Source: Paracamarosporium sp. OC-R06-R3 (Eukaryota; Ascomycota; Dothideomycetes; Pleosporales; Didymosphaeriaceae). Taken from it: a DNA stretch of 15,564 bases. The number at the start of each line of letters is the position of its first letter. The stretch's first letter is position 1. The position numbers and the translations under genes are program-made. The stretch is from contig JACVRA010000767.1 in NCBI GenBank assembly GCA_019828545.1, positions 1 to 15,564 of the forward strand, read 5' to 3'. Positions 1-9,693 of the stretch are shown piece after piece. The notes beneath the pieces were generated by a model that saw only the letters and a program-made list of their open reading frames with translations, searched no databases and was not told the origin of the DNA.

Positions 1-280
1 ATATAAGAAGGATACTAGAGATCTATCTTAATTTAGTATAGCATCTGTATTCTATTATCTTATTGTATTGTTGAGATAGATCGCTCCAGAGGTGCAAAAG
101 TCTATAGGGTGGCGCGCTCGCTTGTCCGGCGCGCTCGCTTGCCAGGTACGTTATTCCATTACACTTTACCTACTTTTATGTGTTATCTTGAGTTTGTAAT
201 CGATACACATTAGCTCACTGGGCTGGGCGCAATTCTGGTCTCCACCAGTACAGATAATCAGACATTCTCCCAGAAGAGTC
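1..280. other. Gene-free AT-rich margin
   Basis: No coding frame of note is visible. The first ~105 bases are strongly AT-rich, with many TA steps. They then change abruptly to a GC-rich patch at 111-141. The contrast is compatible with the edge of an old, mutated repeat or transposon, but no terminal repeat, target duplication or transposase frame can be seen in the window. The 3' end of the broken minus-strand gene begins at 281. Confidence 0.4.
111..141. repeat. Two-copy GC-rich tandem repeat
   Basis: The 14-mer GGCGCGCTCGCTTG occurs at 111-124 and again, identically, at 128-141, separated by TCC, giving a 17-bp period. It sits in otherwise AT-rich non-coding DNA. Its origin is unknown; a fragment of a dispersed repeat is one possibility. 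Confidence 0.8.
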
Positions 281-1912
281 CTACTGAGATGGGAGATAGT
301 TTTCTAGTGCGTGGAGATCCATATTTTGTGGGAGATTGGGGCCGTCTGCTGTAACAAACTCTATGTGTTTGTCTAGGAGCTCGAGTCCTTCTTTTTCTCT
401 GCGCCCGAGTAGTTCCGCAATGTGACTTTTGTCCTTTATTTGCAACAATTCTTGAAACGTGAATTGATCATTTTCATTCGACATGACTTCATCAGTCACG
501 GTTACGCTCGGACGTAGGTCTCCGCTCAGTTCCAGCTGCGTCATCGTACCGGATAGACCCCATTTGCTGGAGGCTGTCCGCAAAAGCATCCCACTGAGGG
601 CAGCATCGAAGTCCAGGTATTGAGTAGCTTTGAGTGGGCGGCGGCGGACAGTTTGAGTTGTCCGAGGAAGCAGCATCATTGCGATGAGGCTAGAGCGTCC
701 GATGCATAGAACTTCGTTGATAAACTCATCTAAATTTCGCAAAGCAAGAATTCTCCTTGATATTGTCGGTGCGTATTGCTCATAATGATCGTACTCCGAA
801 GTGAAGAAACACAACAAAGCCGTATCGAGGTCTCCAGCTTTGAGCATTGCAGCGCCATATCGGGCATGATCAAATTTGATCTGCGTAGGGTGTGCGCGCA
901 ACATTGGGCTACTTTGGATCTGTCGTCTTATTTCCAGGATTTGACGTATTGGAATTTTGTCGCTGCCCAGTTGCCAGCTTTGAACTCCTTGTCTGTAATT
1001 TTTGAGAGGAAAATGTATTCCATGTATGGGTTGTTGTATTCGAGTGACTCCTGTAGATTGTGTAACAGTAAGTTTCTCGCATTATCGAATTGCCCTAAAC
1101 TTCATAAGTTGTCCGACTCTGTGAAAGATTTCAACAGCACATTATCGCTATGTAGACCTATAGCGATCAACGGGAGGTCACTATATTAGGGATATTAGCT
1201 TATAGAAGTTGGGAAGGTCAAGTCATACATACAGCGCATTGGTGTCTCCGTATTTTTCACCCAGTCGTGGCAATTCTTTCAACGTATCTGCCGGAAAGAA
1301 CTGAAAGAAGAACACTTGTGCATTGATCTCCAGGGTTTCGAAGTGCCTTGCTGGTTCTACTTGGCCAACTGTTTGGTATAACATACGCAAGGCCTTGAGC
1401 GCGCAAAGCCTCAAAGTCACAATCTCATACATCCGAGCAAAAAATATACGCCTGTAAGGACTGTTCTCCACTTCCTGACGCGAGAGCTGCGCTAGATCAA
1501 AAGTCCTGCGGGTCGATGGAATCGTATCAGAGTCTTCAATGGCTGTCTGTTGCTCCATGAAACGACAAGCCCGGAGAGCAACCTGCAGGATCTTCTCTGG
1601 TTGGGAGAAATCACTGTGGGTATATATGTAGCAATACGGCAGTGTGATCGGCAGCCAAGCGAAGGTTTTTTGCAGCCCCCAAACAAACTTCGTTATACAG
1701 TTGGTATATCGAAAAATGAAGGCGAGACAAAGAGCTATGTATTGGCCCGCTCTCATCGGATTGCGAACGTAGTAATGCTCTGCCAGCATCTTGGTGACGA
1801 ACATGCAGTATTCGAGATTGGTAGTTTTCGTCTCCCGTTTCCAGTCGAGATGTCCCATGACCAACCGCAAGAACAGATAGTTTTGGACTAATTCCATCCG
1901 CGGGAGTATCAT
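281..1912 (-). pseudogene. Broken hypothetical gene, function not recognised
   Basis: I do not recognise the family. Exon 1 probably starts at ATG 1912 (the open frame goes further 5' but without ATG) and ends at 1233 before a GTATGT donor. A 52-nt intron (1232-1181), with a CTAAT branch-like site and a TATAG acceptor, restores the frame as ...DTNA-LDLPLIAIGLHS. That frame is cut by TGA at 1104-1102, yet coding-like sequence follows directly (GQFDNARNLLLHNLQES...). Near 960-928 the frame must change again to enter the last open stretch, which runs through PMLRAHPTQIKFDHARYG to a stop at 281. The protein would be mostly helical and charged, with no signal peptide; a TPR-like repeat protein is a weak possibility. 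The nonsense codon plus frame change suggest a pseudogene. Undetected tiny introns or sequence errors are the alternatives. Confidence 0.45.
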
Positions 1913-2000
1913 AAGTAGAGACAGCAATATTGTCTGGGGCGTCGTCTGACTTTCGCGGGCTATCTTCTTGGAGCATGTATGAAGGTACGATCTACAGCCC

Positions 2001-2351
2001 GTGTGCGCCCCACATCTCCTGGTTAGGTCCAGCCTCGATAGGCTTCAGGGCATTCTGAAGGCAGACCTCGAACGCCGTAAGGAACGAAAATGCTTCTGCT
2101 TCTGTCACCGGTCGAAACCAAGTACTAAATCACGGGATGCCGATGACATGACCAGTACCGAGAAGGCAGCACAAGATAACACCAACAGTTTCGATGTCGA
2201 ATCGGTTGATAGCTTGGTACCAAAACGCCACACCAGCAACCAATCGGCAACTCAAAGGGATAGTGGTGCCAGTCCTGAAGCTAATGATGACATTAGTCTT
2301 GCTGACGGTGCCGATGGAAATGTTGCGAGTAACCAGAGCTCAGGAAGGTAG
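2001..2351 (+). pseudogene. Orphan coding-like fragment, disordered C-terminal tail
   Basis: This open frame has no ATG at its 5' end; its first possible start would be GTG, and a TGA lies just upstream at 1980-1982. The composition nevertheless looks like protein: a basic segment with ERRKERKCFCFCHRSK, then about 70 residues rich in Ser, Asp, Asn and Ala, typical of a disordered fungal tail, ending in a stop at 2349-2351. No splice junction to an upstream exon was found, because the minus-strand broken gene lies directly upstream. It may be the last exon of a gene whose 5' part is lost, or a chance frame. The function is unknown. Confidence 0.25.
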
Positions 2352-3065
2352 AATGTGAGCTATCGTGAGGTGTCATCAGCTGATTGGGAGGCACTTTGCA
2401 AATGGAGGAAGAATCAAGGTGGGGTGGGGGTAAAGGATCAGCGAAGACAGGATGGGATATGAGAGTAGAGAATGATTAATCCTGACATTAAGCAACAGAA
2501 ATCAGCATATGGAGATACAGTTTCCGAGATTCGCGGCATATCTACCATTTACAACGACCGCTTGAAATCTTAACGGTAAGCGCAAAAACAGGACCCATGA
2601 CATGCACGACCGATGGAATACGATTAGTCACTAGCTGGCCTAATGATCAATAGAAAGGTCGTATATAGAAGCCAATGGCCCTAACAAGATTTCAAAGGCG
2701 ACTCATACTGCAAGATTTTGTGATTTGCTGGTTAGCATCAACGGCCACTGTCCAAGCTAAAATTACGATTTTGGTGTTCAAAATCACGTCATCAATTTCG
2801 AAAAGCAGTTGCATCGCCAGAAAAAGTCGCGTTAAATCTCGAGTAAGAGAGTTAGTCGCATTAAGATGCACAAAGAATATGCTTGGTACAAGCTCCGCGT
2901 GTACTGCAATAAAAGTTCCAGCGCAATCTCAACGACCGTGATATGGGTCGTTGCGGTTTCAATGTCGATTACGTAATCCGGTCGGCGTCTTTCGCACTCA
3001 TGAAACCCGTATATCGGCAATCAAAAGCTACATCTAGCAACACCCTCTCAAACCCTCAGTTGATT
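2352..3065. other. Intergenic region, promoter side of the MDR gene
   Basis: No convincing gene is seen. A plus-strand ATG frame at 2675-2941 has unlikely composition and no family motif. The segment should contain the promoter and 5' leader of the oxidoreductase that starts at 3066. The most distinctive element is the CCG-N2-CGG-CGTCT motif at 2978-2990. Confidence 0.5.
2977..2990 (+). promoter_or_regulatory. Candidate Zn2Cys6 site (CCG-N2-CGG everted repeat)
   Basis: The sequence TCCGGTCGGCGTCT lies 76 nt upstream of the preferred MDR start codon. It matches 13 of 14 bases with 14057-14070 in front of the distal SDR gene. Everted CCG/CGG triplets are a known binding geometry for fungal Zn2Cys6 factors. 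That the factor at 4385-6750 binds here is inference. If the MDR gene really started at 2943, this site would be coding. Confidence 0.35.
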
Positions 3066-4133
3066 ATGCATTTCCCCTCGAAGCACCGCGCGGCTTATGT
3101 CCACGCTAAAGGCGAAGCACCCAAGCTTGGCGAGCGCACTCTGGGCGAGGTCAAGCCAGGTGAAATCGCAATCAAGATTGCAGCCACCGGAATTAACCCG
3201 ATCGATTGGAAACTCCGCGACTATGGCCTCTTCCTCGCCCCGAGCTGGCAGTATCCAGCTATCCTAGGCTCTGATGGCTCAGGAACAGTAGCCGCCATTG
3301 GGAAAGACGTCTCGGATTTCAGTGTTGGCGACCGTGTGTTCTTTCAATCTGGCTATGCTAATGACGATGTTTCAACATTTCAAGAGTACATCAAGCTTCC
3401 TGCTGAGGTCGTTGCGCGGACTCCGAAGAACATCTCTAACGAAGAGGCGGCGGGCATAGTGGTGGCTACCATGGCTAGCGCTACTGGATTTTACGACAAG
3501 GCGGGACAGGGTCTGAAAGGACCATGGGATGAGGGAGGAAGTGAAGTTGGAAAAGGTAAAGCTGTGGTCATTATTGGAGGCAGCTCCTCCGTGGGCCAAT
3601 ATGCGATTCAACTGGCACGGCTGTCGGGCTTCGATCGCATTGTCACGAATGCGAGCGCGACACATCACGACTACCTCAAAGAGATTGGAGCTCACATCGT
3701 ACTGGACCGAAATGCTTCCGGCCTACACGACTTCGTAAACGCGCTGGAAGACTTCCCAGTGGAGTTTGTTTTTGATTCCATCTCACTCAGAGACACGCAA
3801 GTGTTGGGCGTTAAGATCCTGCAAGCCACCAACACGAAGAACTCGCGTGTAGTGCTCGTTGGCATGGTGAATGAGGTAGCGAAAGAATTAGCCGAATCGT
3901 TGGACCCGCATGTTGCACTCCAGCAAATCGCGGGCATTGCACTGGCGCCGCATCTGCGGTACCTGATCAAGGCGTTGACAAGCAATCTCGGAGGAGAGAA
4001 CGGATACATTGCTAATGGCAAGTTCAAACCGAACCGTGTTGAGGTCACGAAAGGTGGTCTTGAGAAGCTACAAGAAGGAATGAACAAAAACAAACAAGGC
4101 GTGTCTGGGATTAAGGTAATTGTCCAGTACTAG
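3066..4133 (+). CDS. Zinc-independent MDR oxidoreductase (quinone reductase/ToxD-like)
   Basis: Intronless gene of 355 aa, the usual length for the medium-chain dehydrogenase/reductase superfamily. It has an N-terminal GroES-like domain (about residues 5-125, with TGINPIDWKLRDYG and GSDGSGTVAAIG) and a C-terminal Rossmann domain whose nucleotide loop is GGSSSVGQ (171-178). The structural-zinc cysteines of true alcohol dehydrogenases are absent, placing it with NADPH-dependent quinone/enoyl reductases of the ToxD-like type, cytosolic, reducing an activated double bond or quinone. The frame is open back to ATG 2943 and ATG 3000, but MHFPSKHRAAYVHAKGEAP at 3066 is the family-like start; the 41-residue extension looks like translated leader. 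Tail-to-tail with the transcription factor, 251 nt apart. The substrate cannot be deduced. Confidence 0.9.
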   Translation: MHFPSKHRAAYVHAKGEAPKLGERTLGEVKPGEIAIKIAATGINPIDWKLRDYGLFLAPSWQYPAILGSDGSGTVAAIGKDVSDFSVGDRVFFQSGYANDDVSTFQEYIKLPAEVVARTPKNISNEEAAGIVVATMASATGFYDKAGQGLKGPWDEGGSEVGKGKAVVIIGGSSSVGQYAIQLARLSGFDRIVTNASATHHDYLKEIGAHIVLDRNASGLHDFVNALEDFPVEFVFDSISLRDTQVLGVKILQATNTKNSRVVLVGMVNEVAKELAESLDPHVALQQIAGIALAPHLRYLIKALTSNLGGENGYIANGKFKPNRVEVTKGGLEKLQEGMNKNKQGVSGIKVIVQY

Positions 4134-4384
4134 CTTCTAACACTGAACGCTAGATCTATGCCATTTAACAAATAAATTTCACCGTCTTGGAGCATAGAAA
4201 AGAATCTGCCTTGTTTTGATGCGCTGGTCATTCGCGTCCCACAAATACTACCTGTGGCATACCAATCTTCATCCTCGACATCACTATTCGGTATGCTGAT
4301 AGTAAGCGGCTGCTTTTCCAAACACCTTTTCACTGGCCCAGTGCCACAAGACTCTCATCTTTAAGAACTTTTCCCGCTGCATTT
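4134..4384. other. Tail-to-tail intergenic spacer
   Basis: A 251-nt spacer between the converging stop codons of the MDR gene and the transcription factor. It should hold both 3' UTRs. A 67-codon minus-strand frame (4130-4333) is open here but has no family motif and lies where the factor's 3' UTR is expected, so it is not called as a gene. Confidence 0.5.
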
Positions 4385-6750
4385 TCAACCCAAGGGGCCT
4401 CCGTTGCCCACTAACTCGAATCCATCTCCAAGCCCACCACCTACCCCACTACTCACCCCCTGCAAATCCTTTAATCCCATTAAGCTTAAGAAGTCATTAT
4501 CCTCTTGCCAATCCATCTCCTCGAACCAGCTGCTCGGTAAGCTGGGTAGCCCACCACTGATGTCGAGTAGGGCCGACTGAGGGCCGTGTGGGGTGGCGGA
4601 GCCTCGGGAGAGGACAGATTCTGGGAAGGCGAAGGTTGACTCTCGACTCGTAGTATAGGTGAAGGTAGAAGAGTTTGGGGTGACGGATTGCTTTGATATT
4701 TCTGGGGCGACAGGGACTGACCGATCTTTTGCTTGGACCAGAGTTGGAACGGAGTCGGTGACCGATGATTCGCTCAGGCCTCTTATAAAGTGCGCGACAA
4801 CGCTTGCCATCAGCAAAGCCGGCTGGTATGTCTCGCTCATCATCTTCATATCTTCACTGAGTCCGCTCAAGCAGTCTAATAGTTTTTCTCGCTGGTGACC
4901 ATCCTGTTCGCTTTGCAGCATACTGATTTCGGCCATGAGAGCTGTTGCCGCGGTGCCAACATGCTGGAGTCCGGTTACAAAGATGCGCTGCAAAGGATAA
5001 CGAATTCGGTATGAGGAAATAATTTCAGAAATGTAGATTGCGTTGTTCACGCAGACGTTGCGGGATAATGTGCTTAGGTCTGTGAACCCAGAATGTGAGG
5101 ATAGGGTCTGAGTCTGGGATTGTGTAGGAAATGTGCGGTGAATGAGAATGAGAGCTGTATGATATTGTGTGCTATGGCGATTAGTTCGGTTCGTTTCCTG
5201 TCACTCCCCAAGTGATACATACTGCAGAAGGAAGAAACTCGACGGTGCTGTTCGGACATTGTCCTCTGTCCAGCGTAGCCGCTCAGGTAGATCAGTATAC
5301 CAATCATTCAATGTACGATCGAGAGTTGCTATTTTTAAATAAGCTTCGGAGGGTTTAGCGTTCTTGTTCATGGAGGGAGTCTGGCAGAGCGGCTCTAGGA
5401 GATCCATGAGCTGCAGCAGCGCTTCGTAAACGCGTGTCTCGATTGTCTTTTCGTACGCATAGGTACGTGCTTGGCTTTCAATCAAACGGTCAAAGTCCTT
5501 CTCTAAGCATGTGGGTGCTATATCCGAGGATTTCAACATAGTTGGGCGACCGAGGTATAGGGCCCAGTATCTGCTTGCTCGTCAGCCACTTTATCTCACA
5601 GTAATGCCTACTGGAAAAAATGAGGCGAGTCTTACACGTCATTCATGATGCAAGCCCACAATACCATATGCCTAATCTGTACTTCGCGATCCGTCAATCG
5701 TAGTTCACTTGGATCAACATGCAGGCCAACATCGTACAGTAACCGGAACGACATGCCTGCAAACATCCACCCCGTATCATCTCTTCCGACACCAACTTCG
5801 AGATCCGCCAATAAGAAGAAAGCCTGTATCGATGGAATACCACCCGGTTTGATCAACTCTTGTTCTGCCATCTTCTTCGCCTTAGTATGAAAGATTGATG
5901 AATCAGGAGCCTCTTTTGGCGCCGCGAGTTTCTTGATATCATCTCTCCTTTTGTCGGAGTAACGGTATCCTTCAGCCAACATCGTCATATGCAAGAAGTT
6001 GGAATAGAACTGCGTGCCGTCCGTTTTGAGGTCTTCGAGGAAAGCCCACTTGTGCACGATGTGTAACGCAGAGTTGTGGCAGTCGAAAAACAAATCGATG
6101 AGATAATCGTGAGTTTCAGGACTCAAGGAGCGAACGAGAGTGGATATGGGCCAAAAAGGTCCGGGGGTGCGCGAAGTGTCTGATGCGGATCGCGAAAGGA
6201 TGTGCATGTTTGTGGTGGGGCCAAAGAAGCGTACACGGCCGGCGGACATGTCAAACTTCACTGGGTGGGGGATGAGTTTCGCTAGCATAGATCTGTTCTG
6301 TTGTTCTCTTGTTTGAGACTGGGATTGAGATGGCAAACCTGGATGAGCTGCATCTGTGTATGGTGGAGGCTCTTCATCGTAGGTTAGAGTGTGTTGGGAT
6401 CCAGAGTCGGATTCGGTAGGGTCCGGTGAATTGAATTGCCGCTGTGGTGGCTGCTCTGAGGCGTAGATAACATCGTCGGTGGGTTGACCTGGCCTGCTCT
6501 GCCTGAGAAGATCTTCAAGATGTCTGATTCGCTCTTTCAGTTCGTTTGCGACAGCTTTGGAGTTGGCTCGGTTCTTTCGTCCGTCCCTTGAATCAAACGC
6601 ACATATAACATCATTTTGTCTGCACGGTGTACAACAACTAAGACCCGGCTCCACCTTACACCTAATCCTACTCTTCCGACACTGCAGGCATGCCATCGAC
6701 GCTCTTCGCCTTCTCCTCGCTGAGACTTCGATTTCCGCAGCGGGATTCAT
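4385..6750 (-). CDS. Zn2Cys6 transcription factor, likely cluster regulator
   Basis: Three exons: 6750-5636, 5570-5223 and 5171-4385. The introns are 65 nt (5635-5571, GTAAGA...CAG) and 51 nt (5222-5172, GTATGT, CTAAT branch, TAG). The total of 2250 nt gives 749 aa. The first splice gives NDV-YWALYLGRPTM and the second FFLL-HTQYHTALILIHR, both typical of the fungal-specific transcription factor domain. The zinc cluster is at residues 21-50 (Cys 21, 24, 31, 40, 43, 50; spacing C-X2-C-X6-C-X8-C-X2-C-X6-C), after an Arg-rich stretch at 12-16. A short coiled coil (about 67-84) suggests dimeric binding. A Pro/Ser/Gln-rich linker leads to the middle homology domain from about residue 190. The acidic, Ser/Gly-rich C-terminal tail could be an activation domain. 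A nuclear regulator among enzyme genes is most simply a pathway-specific activator; the ligand is unknown. Confidence 0.92.
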
Positions 6751-7157
6751 TGTTACAACCTAAGTATCAGCTCTAGGAAAATGAAGAAGCGAACGATGAA
6801 TTGTGGAGAAATCAACAGTGCCCAAGCAGAGAATGTACACTCCAGGGAAGGTAGGATCGACCGCACTAAAATTGGTAAGGCGGGGCCCCGGATTTTGCGT
6901 GGATAAGGTTAAGCGGTGCCGCTGTCCACGACTAAGTGGGAAGCAGGGTCCACACGAGTTCATAGTCCCACCGTTCTTTGTTCAGAGGCACTGTTTTTTC
7001 CCGGCGCGTACTTTCTCGCAGCTCGATTGGCAAAATTGTTATCTATAGAGGCAAAATGGCCGCATCTGATACAAGATAGTAGTCCTATCCTACGGCTCCA
7101 AGCGAGGAAGTTCTTCGGATAACAGCTCATAACATGCTTCAAATTCCAAGCAAATGC
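6751..7157. other. Spacer holding the transcription factor promoter
   Basis: A 407-nt spacer between the start of the minus-strand transcription factor (6750) and the stop of the minus-strand AtuA-like gene (7158). It must contain the AtuA-like 3' UTR and the regulator's promoter. Several overlapping short frames exist on both strands, none convincing. The perfect palindrome at 6881-6890 is the main structured element. Confidence 0.55.
6881..6890. promoter_or_regulatory. CGG-N4-CCG palindrome upstream of the regulator
   Basis: CGGGGCCCCG is a perfect 10-bp palindrome and a converging CGG/CCG pair, 131 bp upstream of the Zn2Cys6 factor's start codon. Inverted CGG triplets are classical Zn2Cys6 dimer sites (established knowledge). 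Autoregulation by the adjacent factor is inference from position only. Confidence 0.35.
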
Positions 7158-9235
7158 TTAAAACCGGCCCCTCGCCAAAAACCGGTTTGGGATATCAACC
7201 CACTTCGCGCGCAGATATTCTCCAACGTTTTTCCCCAATGTATCATATGTACTTGTAGAGTTGAAACCGCGATCCAGGTGATCTCTGAGCAAGAAATGAA
7301 CAGCACGGATACCAGGTATCTCAAAGCGTTCGACTTTGCCACCCTTATACTCTTCATCAAGCATGAGCTTGATCTTTTCGATAGAGAGTAAGGAGCGAAG
7401 CCAGTCCCATTCATCGTCGTTGCGAACGTAGAAGCCAACATTGGCATCTGAGGCTTTGTCACCTGAGCGGCAACCGACGACCCATCCTATCTGAATCAGT
7501 ATACGATGAATATAGAGCCAACGAGCATCTAGAGGACTCACCCATAGGGCCTCGCGTGGTGGGTCCGAACGTCTTTAAATCCACAGGATCGTTCGTGTCG
7601 TAGCTAGTCTGATCACGGGGATACATCTTCATATCTTTACAGGGCTGTATATCGATAGTCTTGTTCTCAAGCCAAGGCAACACAACACGATGTTGTACCT
7701 CTGACTGGTGAAGAAGACTCACATAATACTCGTAGTAAACCTTGCCCTCAGATTGTCGCTGGTCGTTACCGAGCGTCCAGCCTGGGCAGCCTTGCAGACC
7801 GTTGTCCATGCACCATCTGTTGAAACCCGGAACATCTAGCGTAGATTTATCAACCAGCTTTTTGTTCTTCGTTTGTACAAAGATGCGCAGGTCACATGTT
7901 GCAACATCTTGATTCCGCGGGTTGTAGGGGCAGTAGCCGTTAAGACTGAACTTGAAGCAGGAGAGTTCTTTGACAGCGTCTCCAGCTGAGTAGCGCACCT
8001 GACGCTCGATCCACTCGGCTTTAGCCTCAAGGTCTATCCCGCAGATGTAGACGTGGAACTCGGCTTGGTAGCCGCCAAAAGCCGTCATGCCAACTTTGGT
8101 AGTAGTGGGTGGAGGAAGACCTTTGACACCGGTTACGCGAACGAGGTCTTTTCCTTCTTCTATCATGACGACGCCTTCGAGACAGGCTGTTGCGTCAGAT
8201 CCAAAGTATAGTGGTCCTTGGATCTCGTACAACAACTGGGAAGCTACTGTGCCAATGGAGACTTCGCCGCCGGTGTCTGGCTCCTTTTCGATAGTACAGC
8301 TACCATCAGCATACAACGAAGCGATGGGGAAACCAAGGTTGTGACAACCCTCCATCAGACGCTTGAAACCAGAGAAGTAGCCACCGCATACATAGGCTGC
8401 GCATTCGATGAGGTGACCGCATATCAAGCTACCAGCAATCTGATCGAAGTCCTGGTCACGATTCCACCCGTGCCACCACATTCCCACTGAATTGGTCAGT
8501 TCGTGATTGGATATCAAAAGATCTTGGGTTACATACCACCGACTGACGGAGCAGCATCAGCGACACGACCGCATACAACAATGTCGGCGCCGTTATTCAG
8601 CGCTTCCGCAATACCAGCACCGCCCAGATAACATTGCGCGTAAATGGGTGTGTATCCCCAATCCTCCAGGTTCTCTCCAGTCACTAGACTGACGAACTTT
8701 TCGCCTTGTTTAATCAATCTACTCGCATCAGCTATGTCACACATTTGTCTTAGGGCACTCACCGATTCACCGTGTCTGTGACTTCGTCCCCCTCCACATA
8801 CGCCACCTTAAGACCAAGCTTTTGCCTCTCGACCTCCTCAGCAACAACCCTGGTGAGCAGTTGTGTGTCGCACGCGCCAGCATTAACCGCGACCTTGATT
8901 CCTTTCCGAGCGATATCAGGCAAAGCCGGTGCCAGATTTTCAAGGAAGGTAGGGTCAAAAAGGCCAGCGGGTTCTTCTAAGAGCTTGCCTTCAATACGCA
9001 GCTTCTCGTTATCCACCTTTTGCGCGCCGTGCAGCGTCATTGTACATTCCGAGAGCCAGTCGCCGACTATGGCGTCTACATCAAGTTTCGCAAGGGAGCT
9101 GATTGCGCGTTGGCGGTCTGAGAAGCCGCCTGAGGCCCCAGCTATGCGTACGGGTCTCTTCCCACTACTGGGGTGAGAGGTGCCATTCGTGTGGCCGTTT
9201 GTAATGCCGGAAACCGAATTTGAGAGCGAAGGCAT
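7158..9235 (-). CDS. AtuA-like (DUF1446) protein, acyclic terpene utilisation family
   Basis: Four exons: 9235-8763, 8718-8537, 8486-7542 and 7486-7158 (1929 nt, 642 aa). The introns are 44, 50 and 55 nt. Splicing restores DTVN-RLIKQGEKF, PSVG-VGMWWHGW and RGPM-GWVVGCRSGDK. The last junction uses the AG at 7488-7487, since the earlier CAG would shift frame. The N-terminal domain shows GASGGFSDR (33-41), GDWLSE (58-63), NAGACDT (118-124), CGRVADAAP (207-215), WWHGW (222-226) and HLIECAAY. The last ~110 residues (GDKASDANVGF to a DIP...-type end) match the C-terminal small domain found fused in fungal members. The family is named after bacterial AtuA of citronellol/geraniol catabolism; its chemistry is not well settled. 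The first ~28 residues are Ser/Asn/Gly-rich. No targeting signal is evident. It is head-to-head with SDR1. Confidence 0.93.
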
Positions 9236-9693
9236 AATGCACACAACAACAGCGCAGAGACTTACCGAGAAGCAATCACGGAGGACGCAGTTTTAAGTCG
9301 AGGCAGCAACCCGCCTCGGATGAGGAGCTCGCCATTGCGGCGCGACAGATGCGCATCACTCAGAGAAGTGTGGTGTCGGCGGTCTTTTGGGTGATGGTCT
9401 TCCGCCGTATCGCGTCGCGTGAGGTGCATTTCACTGCCAAGCCTCCGATATCCACTGCGGGGTACGCGAACCTCCGATCCGCCCGGGAAAGCTCATCCTC
9501 GTTCCTATGTTCCCCACTACAACCATGGCTCGGGATCTCGGAGACAGTGCCGATAATCCATCATGGATGTTCGGCATCGATGGATGTGTCACTGTCAGCT
9601 CTGCTGTACTACATAGGCAATATACGTGGACACTTCAGCAGCATACAAGCATTTCCTCTAGAATTTACGCACCAAAAACCAATAATCCTTAAA
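9236..9693. promoter_or_regulatory. Shared divergent promoter of AtuA-like and SDR1 genes
   Basis: A 458-bp spacer between two start codons pointing away from each other, so it must drive both genes. It is rich in CGG/CCG triplets. Examples are CGGCGG at 9377-9382 facing CCGCCG at 9402-9407, CCG-N3-CGG near 9311-9319, and CCTCCGAT repeated at 9442-9449 and 9471-9478. TCGGCGGTCT at 9376-9385 resembles the TCGGCGTCT elements in front of the MDR and SDR2 genes. Co-regulation by the Zn2Cys6 factor is plausible but not shown. Confidence 0.6.

Noticed and set aside
776..1189. Plus-strand 137-codon frame at the left end
   Set aside because: It is antisense to the better-supported minus-strand segments and has no motif of its own.
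2675..2941. Plus-strand 88-codon ATG frame upstream of the MDR gene
   Set aside because: Composition is irregular, there is no recognisable motif, and it lies in the expected promoter region.
2943..3065. Upstream in-frame starts (ATG 2943 and 3000) of the MDR gene
   Set aside because: The extra residues do not resemble an MDR N-terminus or a targeting peptide; MHFPSKHRAAYV at 3066 matches the normal domain start.
4130..4333. Minus-strand 67-codon ATG frame between the MDR and transcription factor stops
   Set aside because: It overlaps the MDR stop, has no family motif and sits where the regulator's 3' UTR is expected. It is a possible small protein but not supportable.
5074..5307. Separate minus-strand 77-codon frame inside the transcription factor
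   Set aside because: It crosses intron 5222-5172. Splicing in the other frame gives the conserved HTQYHTALILIHR segment, so this frame is a shadow.
8529..8762. A separate small gene starting at 8762 (minus)
   Set aside because: Its first codons are intron sequence; the stretch is exon 2 of the AtuA-like gene.
9349..9693. 5' extension of SDR1 from ATG 9349
   Set aside because: The frame stays open through CGG-rich promoter sequence but shows no protein-like pattern; the SDR fold starts at MSLKDKVIVITG (9694).
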